Made by a program: the position numbers and the translations under genes
DNA from: Catenulispora yoronensis
GTDB lineage: Bacteria > Actinomycetota > Actinomycetes > Streptomycetales > Catenulisporaceae
Assembly: GCF_039531695.1 (NCBI RefSeq)
Contig: NZ_BAAAQN010000057.1
Span: 16,940-80,939 of the forward strand
DNA: 64,000 bases
Direction of reading: 5' to 3'
In this document: piece by piece, positions 24,993-34,984 of the stretch
Layout of the letters: each line of letters opens with the position of its first letter
How positions within the stretch are numbered: position 1 is the stretch's first letter
Notes under the pieces: model-generated
Seen by the model: only the letters and a program-made list of their open reading frames with translations
Told to the model about the DNA's origin: nothing
The model's database searches: none

Positions 24993-25080
24993 TTAGTTAG
25001 TGAGGGCGGTCGAGTGCTCGGTCTGGTCGAGCGCTCGGCCGGAACGAGCGCTGGGCCTGGTTCGAGCGCCGGGGCCGGAC

Positions 25081-25220
25081 GGGCGCTGCGCCAGAACGAG
25101 CGGCGCTGCGTCGGAACCGGCGGCGCTGCGTCGGAACGAGCGGCGCTGCGTCAGAACCGCCAGCGCTGTGCTCGAACCGGCAGCGCTGCGTCCGAACCGG
25201 CAGCGCTGCGCCAGACCAGA
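25081..25220. repeat. 20-bp tandem repeat, about seven copies, between pnkp and RNA ligase
   Basis: Consecutive 20-bp units with consensus CRGCGCTGCGTCMGAACSRG lie head to tail from 25081 (the last is partial). More diverged GAGCGCT-containing copies extend back to about 25010. The period is not a multiple of three, there is no spacer sequence, and no gene covers it. The gap 24993-25439 therefore holds this array plus a TGATCYC cluster. Confidence 0.85.
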
Positions 25221-25349
25221 ACCGCCTGGCCGGGTCGGACGTCTCGCCGACCCGGCCAGGAATCAGCGGTCCTATGCCTCGAAAAACCCGGTGCCTCGAT
25301 CGCTGCTCACGCTCTACCGTCGGTGGAGTCCGATTCCGGACCGCGGATC

Positions 25350-25410
25350 CTGATCCCAGATGTCTGATCCCTGATCTCTGATCTCTGATCCCAGCCCCCT
25401 GATCCCAGCC
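25350..25410. repeat. TGATCYC heptamer cluster upstream of RNA ligase
   Basis: Six copies of TGATCCC/TGATCTC lie within 60 bp, three of them at exact 7-bp spacing, ending 30 nt before the RNA ligase ATG. The cluster is more AT-rich than its surroundings. It could be a regulatory element or a replication-slippage product. Confidence 0.65.
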
Positions 25411-25439
25411 GCCTGGCCCACCACGAGACGAGAAGGCCC

Positions 25440-26517
25440 ATGTCCACCCTGCGTGTCACCGCCGAACCCCTGACGATCCACGTCCACCCCAACGCCGACG
25501 CGTTGGAGCTGGCGCAGGTCGGTCTCTACCGCGCCGTCGTCGCGAAGGGTGCCTATCGGTCCGGTCAGCACGCGATATACATCCCCGAGCAGGCCGTTCT
25601 CCCGGCCGGGCTGATCGACGAGCTCGGGCTCACCGGCCGGCTGGCCGGCCCGGACAAGGACCGCGTCAAGGCCATCCGGCTGCGCGGCGAGCTGTCGCAG
25701 GGCATCGTCTGCCTGCCGAAGGCCGTTGCCGACGTCGACCTGGCCGCCGCGCACCGGGACGGTGTGGACTTCGCCGAGCTGCTCGGCGTCGTCAAGTGGG
25801 TGCCGCCGGTCCCGGTGAGCATGTCCGGCGACGTGCTGTCGGCCGCCGACCTGCTGCCCTGGACCGACATCGAGAACATCGCCCGCTACCCCGGCATCTT
25901 CGAGCCCGGCGAGCCGGTGTCCGCCACCGAGAAGGTGCACGGCACCTGCTGTCTGTACACGTATTTGGCCGAGACCGGTGAGAACCTCGTGTCGTCCAAG
26001 GGCTTCGGTGCCAAGAGCCTGTCGCTGGCCGAGGCCGACCGAAACCTCTACTGGCGCACTGTCCTCGCCTACCGCCTGCCCGAGGCCGCCGCCCGGATCG
26101 CTGAGGCCTACGGCGCGCTCCGCGTCGGCATCTACGGCGAGGTCTACGGCAAGGGCGTCCAGGACCTCGCCTACGGCGCCGACGCGCAGGACCGGCCCGG
26201 CTACGCCGTGTTCGACATCTGTATCGACGTGAACGGCGTCGTCCGCTGGCTGGACGCGCCGGAGCAGACCGAGGTCCTGGCCTCGCTGGCGGACCTGGAC
26301 ATCCCGCGTGTGCCGGTCCTCTACGAGGGCCCCTACGATGAGTCGCTGCTGCTCGCGCTGGCCTCCGGCAAGGAGACGGTGAGCGGCACCGGTGCCCACA
26401 TCCGTGAAGGCATCGTGGTGCGCGCCCAGCGCGAGCACCGCAACGACGTGGTGGGGAGCCGGACGATCGGCAAGATCGTCTCGGCGGAGTACGTGACGAG
26501 GAGCGGGGGAACCGAGT

Positions 26518-26525
<8 letters not shown>
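25440..26525 (+). CDS. ATP-dependent RNA ligase, DRB0094 (Rnl5) family
   Basis: A 361-residue RNA ligase of the Deinococcus DraRnl type, which joins 3'-OH and 5'-phosphate RNA ends, preferring nicks in duplexes. The start ATG 25440 follows GAGACGAGAAGGCCC. Residues 1-120 are the N-terminal OB-like module (IHVHPNADALELAQVG, YRSGQHAIYIPE). The nucleotidyltransferase domain begins near 160: TEKVHGTCCLY carries the Lys nucleophile in KxHG form, then LVSSKGFG, GIYGEVYGKGVQDL, YAVFDICID, and HIREGIVVRA with IGKIVS. Its length is close to that of the Deinococcus enzyme (342 aa). The next gene overlaps by 8 nt, so both ligases are made together. Confidence 0.93.
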
Positions 26526-28920
<2,395 letters not shown>

Positions 28921-28937
28921 CCGCGAAGTCACCCAGG

Positions 28938-28977
28938 GCGGGTCCGGTGGGACGAAGCGTCGTCCCGCTGGACCCGC
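28938..28977. terminator. Bidirectional hairpin between ligase fusion and P-loop kinase
   Basis: An inverted repeat of about 18 bp with two mismatches (GCGGGTCCGGTGGGACGA and its partner TCGTCCCGCTGGACCCGC) lies between two convergent genes with a 4-nt loop. There is no T-run, which is common for actinobacterial terminators. Confidence 0.65.
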
Positions 28978-28999
28978 TGAAGTGGTCCGGCCGGGTCGC

Positions 29000-29617
29000 T
29001 CAGCCCAGCAACGCCCGAACCGACACGGCCAGGGCGGCCACATCCACCGGCCCCGACGTGTCGACCTCGATCACCTGTCCGACCCCGATCGGCGCGCTGA
29101 AGTGCTGCTCCCAGCGTTCGGGGGTGAGTGTGGCGTCGGTGTGCACGGCGTGCCGCTCGCCCGCCGCGTGGCGGGCGGCGTACCGCCGGATGGCCTCCTC
29201 GCGCGGCACGGTGCAGTGGACCTCGACCAGCCTGCCGCCGTCGGTCAGCGCCCGCAGCGAGGCGTTCTGGTGTTCGTGCCCGTACCAGAAGTTGGCCTCC
29301 AGCACGCACGCCGGAGCATCGGCGGCCAGCAGCCACAACAGCTCCATCGACGCCGCCCCGAGCCGTCGTGACCACGGCGGCTCGGCGGCCAGCCCGAGGC
29401 GGTCGCGGGGCTCGTCCCCGGCGTCGTCCGTGCCGGCCCCGGCCAGCACGTCGTGGATCCGCTCCTTGATGCTGTCCTTCGCGAACAGCGGCATCCCCAG
29501 CGCGCGGGCCAGCGGCCTGGCGAGGGTGGTTTTGCCGGCTCCGGGCGCGCCGGAGACCATCACGATCCCGCGATGGAAGGGCTCCACAGCCCTGCCCAGC
29601 GAGGTCGCTTCCTTCAC
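29000..29617 (-). CDS. P-loop kinase (AAA/zeta-like small-molecule or nucleotide kinase)
   Basis: A 205-residue kinase with Walker A SGAPGAGKTTLARPLARALG at about residues 22-41. It also has KDSIKERIHDVL, a central VLEANFWYGHEHQ segment, and VPREEAIRRYAARHAAGERH with a basic lid. The fold is that of adenylate kinase/zeta or chloramphenicol phosphotransferase relatives; the substrate is not evident. The start is GTG 29617, overlapping the stop of the upstream PLP enzyme as GTGA. It is convergent with the RNA repair fusion and separated from it by a hairpin, so it is probably not part of that operon. Confidence 0.8.
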   Translation of the reverse strand: MKEATSLGRAVEPFHRGIVMVSGAPGAGKTTLARPLARALGMPLFAKDSIKERIHDVLAGAGTDDAGDEPRDRLGLAAEPPWSRRLGAASMELLWLLAADAPACVLEANFWYGHEHQNASLRALTDGGRLVEVHCTVPREEAIRRYAARHAAGERHAVHTDATLTPERWEQHFSAPIGVGQVIEVDTSGPVDVAALAVSVRALLG

Positions 29618-30837
29618 AAGAAGGTCTTGCCCTCGCCCCGGTACGTCGGCACGGAGCGCACTACTTCGTCCCCGGAGATCAGGTACAGCGTGTCGAAGCG
29701 CTCGCACAGCTCGCCGGCCTTGGTGTGCCGGAACCACACCCGGTCGCCGACCCGCAGCGTCGCGGCCACCTTGCCCAGCAGCGGCGTCTGCACCTCGCCG
29801 GCCGCCTCGTTCGGGTCGTAGGACAGCCCCGGCGGCAGGTACGGCTGCGGCAGCCGGTCCTTGCCGGCCACGCCCGAGGCCGGGTAGCCGCCGCCCAGCG
29901 CCGTCGCCACCTCCGGGCCGGGACGCCGCACCACCGGCAGCGCGAACAGCGCCGCCGGCCGGCCGCGGAACGCCCGGTAGGAGTCGAACAGCCACGGCTG
30001 GTACAGCCCGGACCCGGCCGCGATCTCGGTGACCGCGTCCTCGGCGGTGGTGCGCTCGATGCTGCCGGTGCCGCCGCCGTTGACGAACTCCAGCGGCGCC
30101 AGCGTCCGCACCGCGTCCACGATCGCCGCGCGCCGGGCCGCCAGTTCCCGCGCCGAGCGGCTCTGCATCGCGCGGATCGCCGCGCCGCGCAGCGGCCGTC
30201 CGGGCGGGGCGTCGCCGACGCCGGCGATCTGCGACTCGTAGGCCATCAGCCCCACGAGCTTGAACGAGTCGCGCCGCACCACCTCGCGGGCCATCGCCGC
30301 GACCTGCGCCGGGGTGTGCAGCGGGGAGCGGCGCGCGCCGATGCGGACCCGGCCGCCGGCGGCGTGGAACGCCGCGTCGATGTCGATGCAGACCCGGATC
30401 GGGGCGCCCGCGCCCCCGTCCGCCCCGGCCACCGCCTTCTCGATCAGGTCCAGGTGGTCGACGCTGTCGATCATGACGGTGACGGCGGCCAGCGCGGCGG
30501 CGTCCCCGGCCAGCCGGGCGTAGGCGGCCCGGTCGGCGCTGGGGTAGGCCACCACGATGTCGTCGAAGCCGCATTCGGCCAGCCACAGCGCCTCGGGCAG
30601 CGTGAAGCCCAGGATGCCCTGGTAGCCCGGCAGCGCCAGCACCTCCTCCAGCAGCGCCCGGCACCGCACCGACTTGCTCGCCACGCGGATCGGCTTGCCG
30701 GCCGCGCGCCGGGTCAGGTCCGCGGCGTTGGCGTGGAACGCGTCCAGATCGACGGCGGCGAACGGCGGCTCGAGGGCGGCGGTCGCGGTGTCGAGGCGGC
30801 GGCGGTCCGCGTCGGGGCCGGGCGGGGTGGGGGGCAT
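29614..30837 (-). CDS. Fold-III PLP enzyme (alanine racemase N-terminal; D-threonine aldolase/amino acid deaminase-like)
   Basis: A 407-residue enzyme of the alanine racemase-like TIM-barrel class. PLP-binding Lys is in PIRVASKSVRC near residue 55, followed by GILGFTLPEALWLAECG, VCIDIDAAFHAAGGRVRIG, and VGLMAYESQIAGVGD. The family GGG element is FVNGGGTGSIERT, and the C-terminal beta domain contains LRVGDRVWFRHTKAGEL. This matches amino acid deaminase/aldolase proteins (D-threonine aldolase or D-serine dehydratase-like). Start ATG 30837 with GAGG upstream; GTG 30855 is an alternative. The GTGA overlap with the kinase gene suggests a two-gene unit, perhaps acting on a hydroxy amino acid; the reaction is not known. 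Confidence 0.82.
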   Translation of the reverse strand: MPPTPPGPDADRRRLDTATAALEPPFAAVDLDAFHANAADLTRRAAGKPIRVASKSVRCRALLEEVLALPGYQGILGFTLPEALWLAECGFDDIVVAYPSADRAAYARLAGDAAALAAVTVMIDSVDHLDLIEKAVAGADGGAGAPIRVCIDIDAAFHAAGGRVRIGARRSPLHTPAQVAAMAREVVRRDSFKLVGLMAYESQIAGVGDAPPGRPLRGAAIRAMQSRSARELAARRAAIVDAVRTLAPLEFVNGGGTGSIERTTAEDAVTEIAAGSGLYQPWLFDSYRAFRGRPAALFALPVVRRPGPEVATALGGGYPASGVAGKDRLPQPYLPPGLSYDPNEAAGEVQTPLLGKVAATLRVGDRVWFRHTKAGELCERFDTLYLISGDEVVRSVPTYRGEGKTFL

Positions 30838-31045
30838 GAGATCAGCCTCGCACACGCCGGCGGCGGGGCGATAGGGGAGGTGAGGTTACGCACGCGGTGG
30901 TGGGGCGGCTAATCTTCTGGGCGTTCGGTTTCGGATAGGGGTGTTGGGGTGGACGCGGTGGAGAGCGCGCGGTCCGCGCCGGCAGCTGTGCCCGGGCTCG
31001 CGAAAGCCGGGTCGGGGGTCGCACGTGTCGGGGGCGGGGCAGGCC

Positions 31046-31924
31046 ATGGCCGGTGGCGGCATGGTTAAGGGCTATTGGTGGGGCGCGGCGGCGTCCGTGC
31101 TGGTCGGAGCAGTCGTGGCCACGGCCGCGGTGGTGGCGACCGGGTCGCCGGGGTCGGGTTCGGGCTCGGGCGCGATCTCGGGTTCGGGCCTGGGCTCGGG
31201 CGCGGGCGCGGCGGGGTCGGCCGGTTCGGCGGGTTCGACCGGATCGGCGGGCTCTGCGGGCTCGGTCGGCTTGATAGGCGCGGGCAGCCTGGCGGGGGCG
31301 CTGCAAGCGGCGGCGGTGGCGCCGTCGGAGCTTCAGGACCGGGCGGTGCGGGCGCTGTGGCGGACGAAGACGGTCGAGCAGCTGTTCCCGGCGACGGTCA
31401 GCCCGGGCAGCCAGTACGTGCGCCTCGGCGTCGCCGACGCCGCCGGGTGCGACGTGCTGCCGAAGGACTTCGTCTCCGAGCTGGGCAAGGACGCGCCGCA
31501 GACAGCGTGCGTGAAGGTGCTTCGGGCGACCTACACCGACATCACGCAGACGGTGTTCGCCACGGTCGGGATCGTCGTGATCGACGGCCCCACGGCGGCC
31601 CGGGACCAGGTGTGGCGGCAGTGGACGCCGGACGCCGACTCGCGCCGGCCCGAGCTGATGCCCGGGGTGTTCGCGCCGCCCGGGACGCCGGCCGCCGCCT
31701 GGAAGGACGCGCAGCGCACGGTGTGGAACTCGCAGGCCTCGATCGACGGCTCTTACCTGGTGTACGTGGTCTCGTCGTTCGCCGACGGCCGGCCCGGCTC
31801 GACGGACGCGGTGCTGCGGATCGGGACCGCCAAGTCGCTGGGCGGCGACTCGCCGCCGGTGCAGGCGGCGCTGGGGCTGTCGCAGGTGTTCGCCACGCAG
31901 TTCGACGACGCGGCGAAGAAGTAG
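31046..31924 (+). CDS. Membrane-anchored protein preceding mycosin-like protease
   Basis: About 292 residues from ATG 31046 (in-frame GTG 31025 or ATG 31061 are possible). A short basic N-terminus and a transmembrane segment (WWGAAASVLVGAVVATAAVVA) come first. A Gly/Ser/Ala repeat tether follows, then a folded extracellular domain of about 190 residues (LWRTKTVEQLFPATVSPG, YVRLGVADAAGCDVL, CVKVLRATYTD, YVVSSFADGRPG). I recognise it only as a partner type found beside S8 mycosins in actinomycete type VII loci. The gene ends 24 nt before the protease start. A wall- or membrane-associated role in secretion is inferred from position. Confidence 0.7.
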   Translation: MAGGGMVKGYWWGAAASVLVGAVVATAAVVATGSPGSGSGSGAISGSGLGSGAGAAGSAGSAGSTGSAGSAGSVGLIGAGSLAGALQAAAVAPSELQDRAVRALWRTKTVEQLFPATVSPGSQYVRLGVADAAGCDVLPKDFVSELGKDAPQTACVKVLRATYTDITQTVFATVGIVVIDGPTAARDQVWRQWTPDADSRRPELMPGVFAPPGTPAAAWKDAQRTVWNSQASIDGSYLVYVVSSFADGRPGSTDAVLRIGTAKSLGGDSPPVQAALGLSQVFATQFDDAAKK

Positions 31925-31948
31925 CGCATGGGATCGGGAAGGACTTCT

Positions 31949-34573
31949 GTGCCGGGCTTTGGGCGGGGCTTTGAGCAGGGCTTCGAGCGAGGTTACGAAC
32001 CGGGCGCCAGGCAAGGCTTCGTCCGGCTGCGCCGGGTCGCGGCGCTGACCGTCGCCGCCGCACTCCCGATCCTCCTGACCGCGCCGGCCGCGCACGCCGA
32101 CGCGGTGCGCGACGCGCAGTGGCCGATCGCCTTCCTCAACCTGCCGCAGGCGTGGAAGACCACCAAGGGCGCCGGCGTCACGGTCGCGGTGCTGGACACC
32201 GGCGTCGTCGGCACCCGCGCGGACCTGGCCGGGCAGGTGACCGCCGGGCCGGACCTGGTCGGCGGGAAGGAGAAGCCGGGCGACCCGCAGTGGGGTGTGC
32301 ACGGCACCGGGATGGCCTCGGTCATCGCCGGCCACGGGCACGGCCCCGGCAACAGCGCGGGCATCATGGGCGTCGCCCCGGAGGCGAAGATCCTGTCGGT
32401 GCGAGTGATCCGCGACGACGAGGACCCGGACCGCGGCCTGCTGGAGCTGTCCCACACGCCGATCTCCGAGGGCATCCGCTACGCCGTCGACCACGGCGCG
32501 CAGGTGATCAGCATGTCGTTGGGCGGCACCGTCCAGGGCGCGGACAGCGACACCACCCACGAGGCCGACGCGGTGCGCTACGCGCTGGCGCACGGCGTGT
32601 CGATCGTCGTGGCGGCCGGCAACGGCGGCCGGGACCCGGCGCGGGACGTCACCGAGTACCCGGCCGGGGAGCGCGGCGTCATTGGCGTGGCGGCGGTCGA
32701 CCGCCACGGCGTCCGCGCCTCGTTCTCCTCCACCGGCTGGGACGTCGCGGTCGCGGCCCCCGGCGTCGCCATCCCGATGGCCCTGCCGGTTGACGATGTC
32801 GGCGACGGTGCCTACGCCGACTTCGGTCCGATCCTCGGCACCGACACCCTGGTCGGCGCGGGCACCAGCCCGGCCTGCGCCTACGTGGCCGGCGTCGTGG
32901 CCCTGATCCGCTCGGCCAACCCCGCGCTGAGCCCGCTCCAGGTCGCGCAGATCCTCAAGAACACCGCCAGCTCCCGCCCCTCCAGCGGCCGCGACGACGA
33001 ACTCGGCAACGGGATCGTGGACCCGGTGGCGGCGTTGAAGGCGGCCGCCGGCGTTCCCGCACAGCCGCCGACCGCGACGGCCGCGCCGTACAAGGGGCCG
33101 CGGTACTTCGGCTACGGGCCCGCGACGGTCGCCGACCAGAGCGCCGGCGGACTGACGCGGCGCGAGCGCGGGATCGCGGACGCCGCGGTGGCCGGGACCG
33201 GATCGCTGCTGCTGGCCGGATGGCTGGTGGTGCGGGGACGGCGGCGGGCGCGCGCGGCGGCCGCGGCCGGAGCTGCGGGGGCCGGTCCTGAGCTGGCGTT
33301 CGGCTACGGCTTCGGGCCGGACACGCCGGGGGTGATGTGGGCCGGCGCGAACGTTTCGATGCCGCAGACCGCCCCGACGATCGCTTTGTCGACTAATTCA
33401 CAGAACACTGATCCGGGAACCGCCGGCTGGGGTTCCGGACCGGCCGGTGAGCCGATGGCCGACGCGGCCGGAACCACCACTGGTTTGGTCGGCATCGGCG
33501 CCTCCGAACCGAGCGCCGGTGTCGCCACCGCCGGACCGAGCGCCGATGTCGCCACCGCCAAGCCGAATGCCACGCTGAATACCAGGCTGATCGCCGAACC
33601 GAGCACCGAACAGCCTGCTGGGCCGAGTGCCGAAGCTGCTGCCGGGCCGAGCGCCGAACAGCCTGCTGGGCCGAATGCCGAAGCTGCTGCCGAGTCGAAT
33701 GCCGAACAGCCTGCTGGGCCGAATGCCGAAGTTGCTGCCGAGTCGAGCGCCGAACAGCCTGCCGGGCCGCATGCCGAAGTTGCTGCCGGGCCGAATGCCG
33801 AACAGCCTGCCAGGCCGCATGCCGAAGTTGCTGCCGAGCCGAATGCCGAACAGCCTGCCGGGGCCGGGCTGACCGCCGAGCTGACCGCCGAGCTGACTGC
33901 TGAACCGACCGCTGAACCGACCGCTGAACCGAGTGCTGTGCTGACCGCCGAGCCGCATGCTGAGCGGACCGCTGAACCGACCGCTGAACCGACCGCTGAA
34001 CCGACCGCTGAACCAAGCGCCGATCCCTCCGGTCCAGCCCCCGCCCCCGCGCCGACTACAGTCGACCTCATGACCGACTTCGCCGGACGCACCATCGCCC
34101 CCTCCGCCTTCCCCGAAGACAGTGGCACCGCGGATCCCGCGCTGCTGGCCGTCCTGGAGGCGCATGGGCGCGGGGAGGCGGCGGTCGAGCATGCGTACGG
34201 TTACCTGCTCAACGCGCGGGTGCTGACGCCGATCGTCGCGGTGCTCGGGGAGGCCGAGGAGGTCGTTGACGACCAGGGGCGGAGCCTGCGGCGGGACAAG
34301 AACAGCGATATGGCCCTGGTGACGCTCGTCGCTCCGGACGGGACGCGGGCGCTGCCGGTGTTCACGTCGGTGGCGGCGCTGGCGGCGTGGAATCCGGAGG
34401 CTCGGCCGATGCCGGTGGCGTTCCCGCGGGCGTGTGCGGCGGCCAAGGCCGAGGGGGCGGAGATCGTGCTCGTCGACCTCGGGCTGCCGTCGTTCCTGGA
34501 GGTCGAGCCGGCCGCGGTGCGGGCGTTCGCCGCCGTGCTGGAGAAGGCCGAGTCGGGGGACGGGAACGGCTGA
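31949..34573 (+). CDS. Mycosin-like S8 serine protease in frame with SseB-type domain
   Basis: An 874-residue reading frame. GTG 31949 is preferred because GGAAGGA precedes it; ATG 31928 is in frame. A signal or anchor region (RVAALTVAAALPILLTAPAAHA) leads to a subtilisin domain with triad D83 (VAVLDTGVVG), H118 (GVHGTGMASVIAGHG) and S307 (GAGTSPACAYVAGVVAL). A C-terminal membrane helix (AVAGTGSLLLAGWLVV) then places what follows in the cytoplasm. Mycosins normally end soon after this helix. Here a repeat-rich linker of about 200 residues leads into an SseB-like domain of about 165 residues. The protease is membrane-bound with an extracellular catalytic part and supports type VII secretion. 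Whether the fusion is real or two genes share a frame is open. Confidence 0.85.
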   Translation: MPGFGRGFEQGFERGYEPGARQGFVRLRRVAALTVAAALPILLTAPAAHADAVRDAQWPIAFLNLPQAWKTTKGAGVTVAVLDTGVVGTRADLAGQVTAGPDLVGGKEKPGDPQWGVHGTGMASVIAGHGHGPGNSAGIMGVAPEAKILSVRVIRDDEDPDRGLLELSHTPISEGIRYAVDHGAQVISMSLGGTVQGADSDTTHEADAVRYALAHGVSIVVAAGNGGRDPARDVTEYPAGERGVIGVAAVDRHGVRASFSSTGWDVAVAAPGVAIPMALPVDDVGDGAYADFGPILGTDTLVGAGTSPACAYVAGVVALIRSANPALSPLQVAQILKNTASSRPSSGRDDELGNGIVDPVAALKAAAGVPAQPPTATAAPYKGPRYFGYGPATVADQSAGGLTRRERGIADAAVAGTGSLLLAGWLVVRGRRRARAAAAAGAAGAGPELAFGYGFGPDTPGVMWAGANVSMPQTAPTIALSTNSQNTDPGTAGWGSGPAGEPMADAAGTTTGLVGIGASEPSAGVATAGPSADVATAKPNATLNTRLIAEPSTEQPAGPSAEAAAGPSAEQPAGPNAEAAAESNAEQPAGPNAEVAAESSAEQPAGPHAEVAAGPNAEQPARPHAEVAAEPNAEQPAGAGLTAELTAELTAEPTAEPTAEPSAVLTAEPHAERTAEPTAEPTAEPTAEPSADPSGPAPAPAPTTVDLMTDFAGRTIAPSAFPEDSGTADPALLAVLEAHGRGEAAVEHAYGYLLNARVLTPIVAVLGEAEEVVDDQGRSLRRDKNSDMALVTLVAPDGTRALPVFTSVAALAAWNPEARPMPVAFPRACAAAKAEGAEIVLVDLGLPSFLEVEPAAVRAFAAVLEKAESGDGNG
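33595..34025 (+). repeat. Codon-scale repeats linking protease and SseB domain
   Basis: About ten units of 10-11 codons of the type AEQPAGPNAEVAAE run to about 33860. They pass into shorter units of the type LTAELTAEPTAEPTAE to about 34020. All are in frame, Ala/Glu/Pro-rich and probably disordered. Confidence 0.85.
34070..34573 (+). CDS. SseB-family protein (nested in-frame start; possibly a separate leaderless gene)
   Basis: 167 residues from ATG 34070, the C-terminal part of the protease frame: TDFAGRTIAPSAFPEDSG, LLNARVLTPIVAVLGEA, RDKNSDMALVTLVAPDG, and ALPVFTSVAALAAWNPEARP form the SseB N-terminal fold. In streptomycetes an SseB gene sits near DUF1844 and infC, as here. TACAGT at 34057-34062 lies exactly seven bases before ATG, the spacing of a leaderless -10. 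So SseB may be made on its own, with the upstream protease simply lacking a stop before it. Function of SseB proteins in actinobacteria is unclear. Confidence 0.6.
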   Translation: MTDFAGRTIAPSAFPEDSGTADPALLAVLEAHGRGEAAVEHAYGYLLNARVLTPIVAVLGEAEEVVDDQGRSLRRDKNSDMALVTLVAPDGTRALPVFTSVAALAAWNPEARPMPVAFPRACAAAKAEGAEIVLVDLGLPSFLEVEPAAVRAFAAVLEKAESGDGNG

Positions 34574-34669
34574 GGTCCCCGCGCAACTGGACGTTGCCCA
34601 TCAGGACTCTGATGCGTAAGCTCGGATGGCGATCATCACCGACTCGCGCCGGGACATGGGGGACGCTGC

Positions 34670-34957
34670 ATGGGGGATCAGCTTCAGGTCGACTACGACG
34701 GCCTTGAGAACTTCTCGGACGCGCTGGGCAATGCCCAGATCGCGTTCGATTCCAGTGGCCAGAGCGCCACGGACTACACCGGGCGGATGGGCGCGAAGAA
34801 CGTCGAGGACGCCCTCCACGACTTCGTGCAGCGCTGGAGCACCGGCCGCGCCACGATCGACTCCTACTTCGACGCCCTGACCAAGATGGTCGACGGCTCG
34901 ATCGCGGAGTTGAAGAAGATGGACAAGCACCTCGCCGACAGCAGCCCGACCGGCTGA
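34670..34957 (+). CDS. WXG100-like type VII secretion protein
   Basis: A 95-residue helical protein, ATG 34670 with GGGGGACGCTGC. The size and pattern fit an ESX-type helical hairpin: VDYDGLENFSDALGNAQ, then a turn in the region ALHDFVQRWSTGRATI, then ALTKMVDGSIAELKKMDKHL. The W-x-G is not exact (RWSTG). It directly precedes the toxin gene (27 nt) and would be its secretion partner, forming a heterodimer with the toxin's N-terminal WXG-like region. Confidence 0.75.
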   Translation: MGDQLQVDYDGLENFSDALGNAQIAFDSSGQSATDYTGRMGAKNVEDALHDFVQRWSTGRATIDSYFDALTKMVDGSIAELKKMDKHLADSSPTG

Positions 34958-34984
34958 CGGCCCGCCCGACCGACGGAGGATCAG

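Noticed and set aside
25081..25220. Possible CRISPR array
   Set aside because: The 20-bp units are contiguous with no unique spacers and no cas genes are near.
25014..25367. 117-codon + frames through the 20-bp repeat
   Set aside because: The repeat period is not a multiple of three, so two frames stay open by composition; no ribosome site and no conserved motif.
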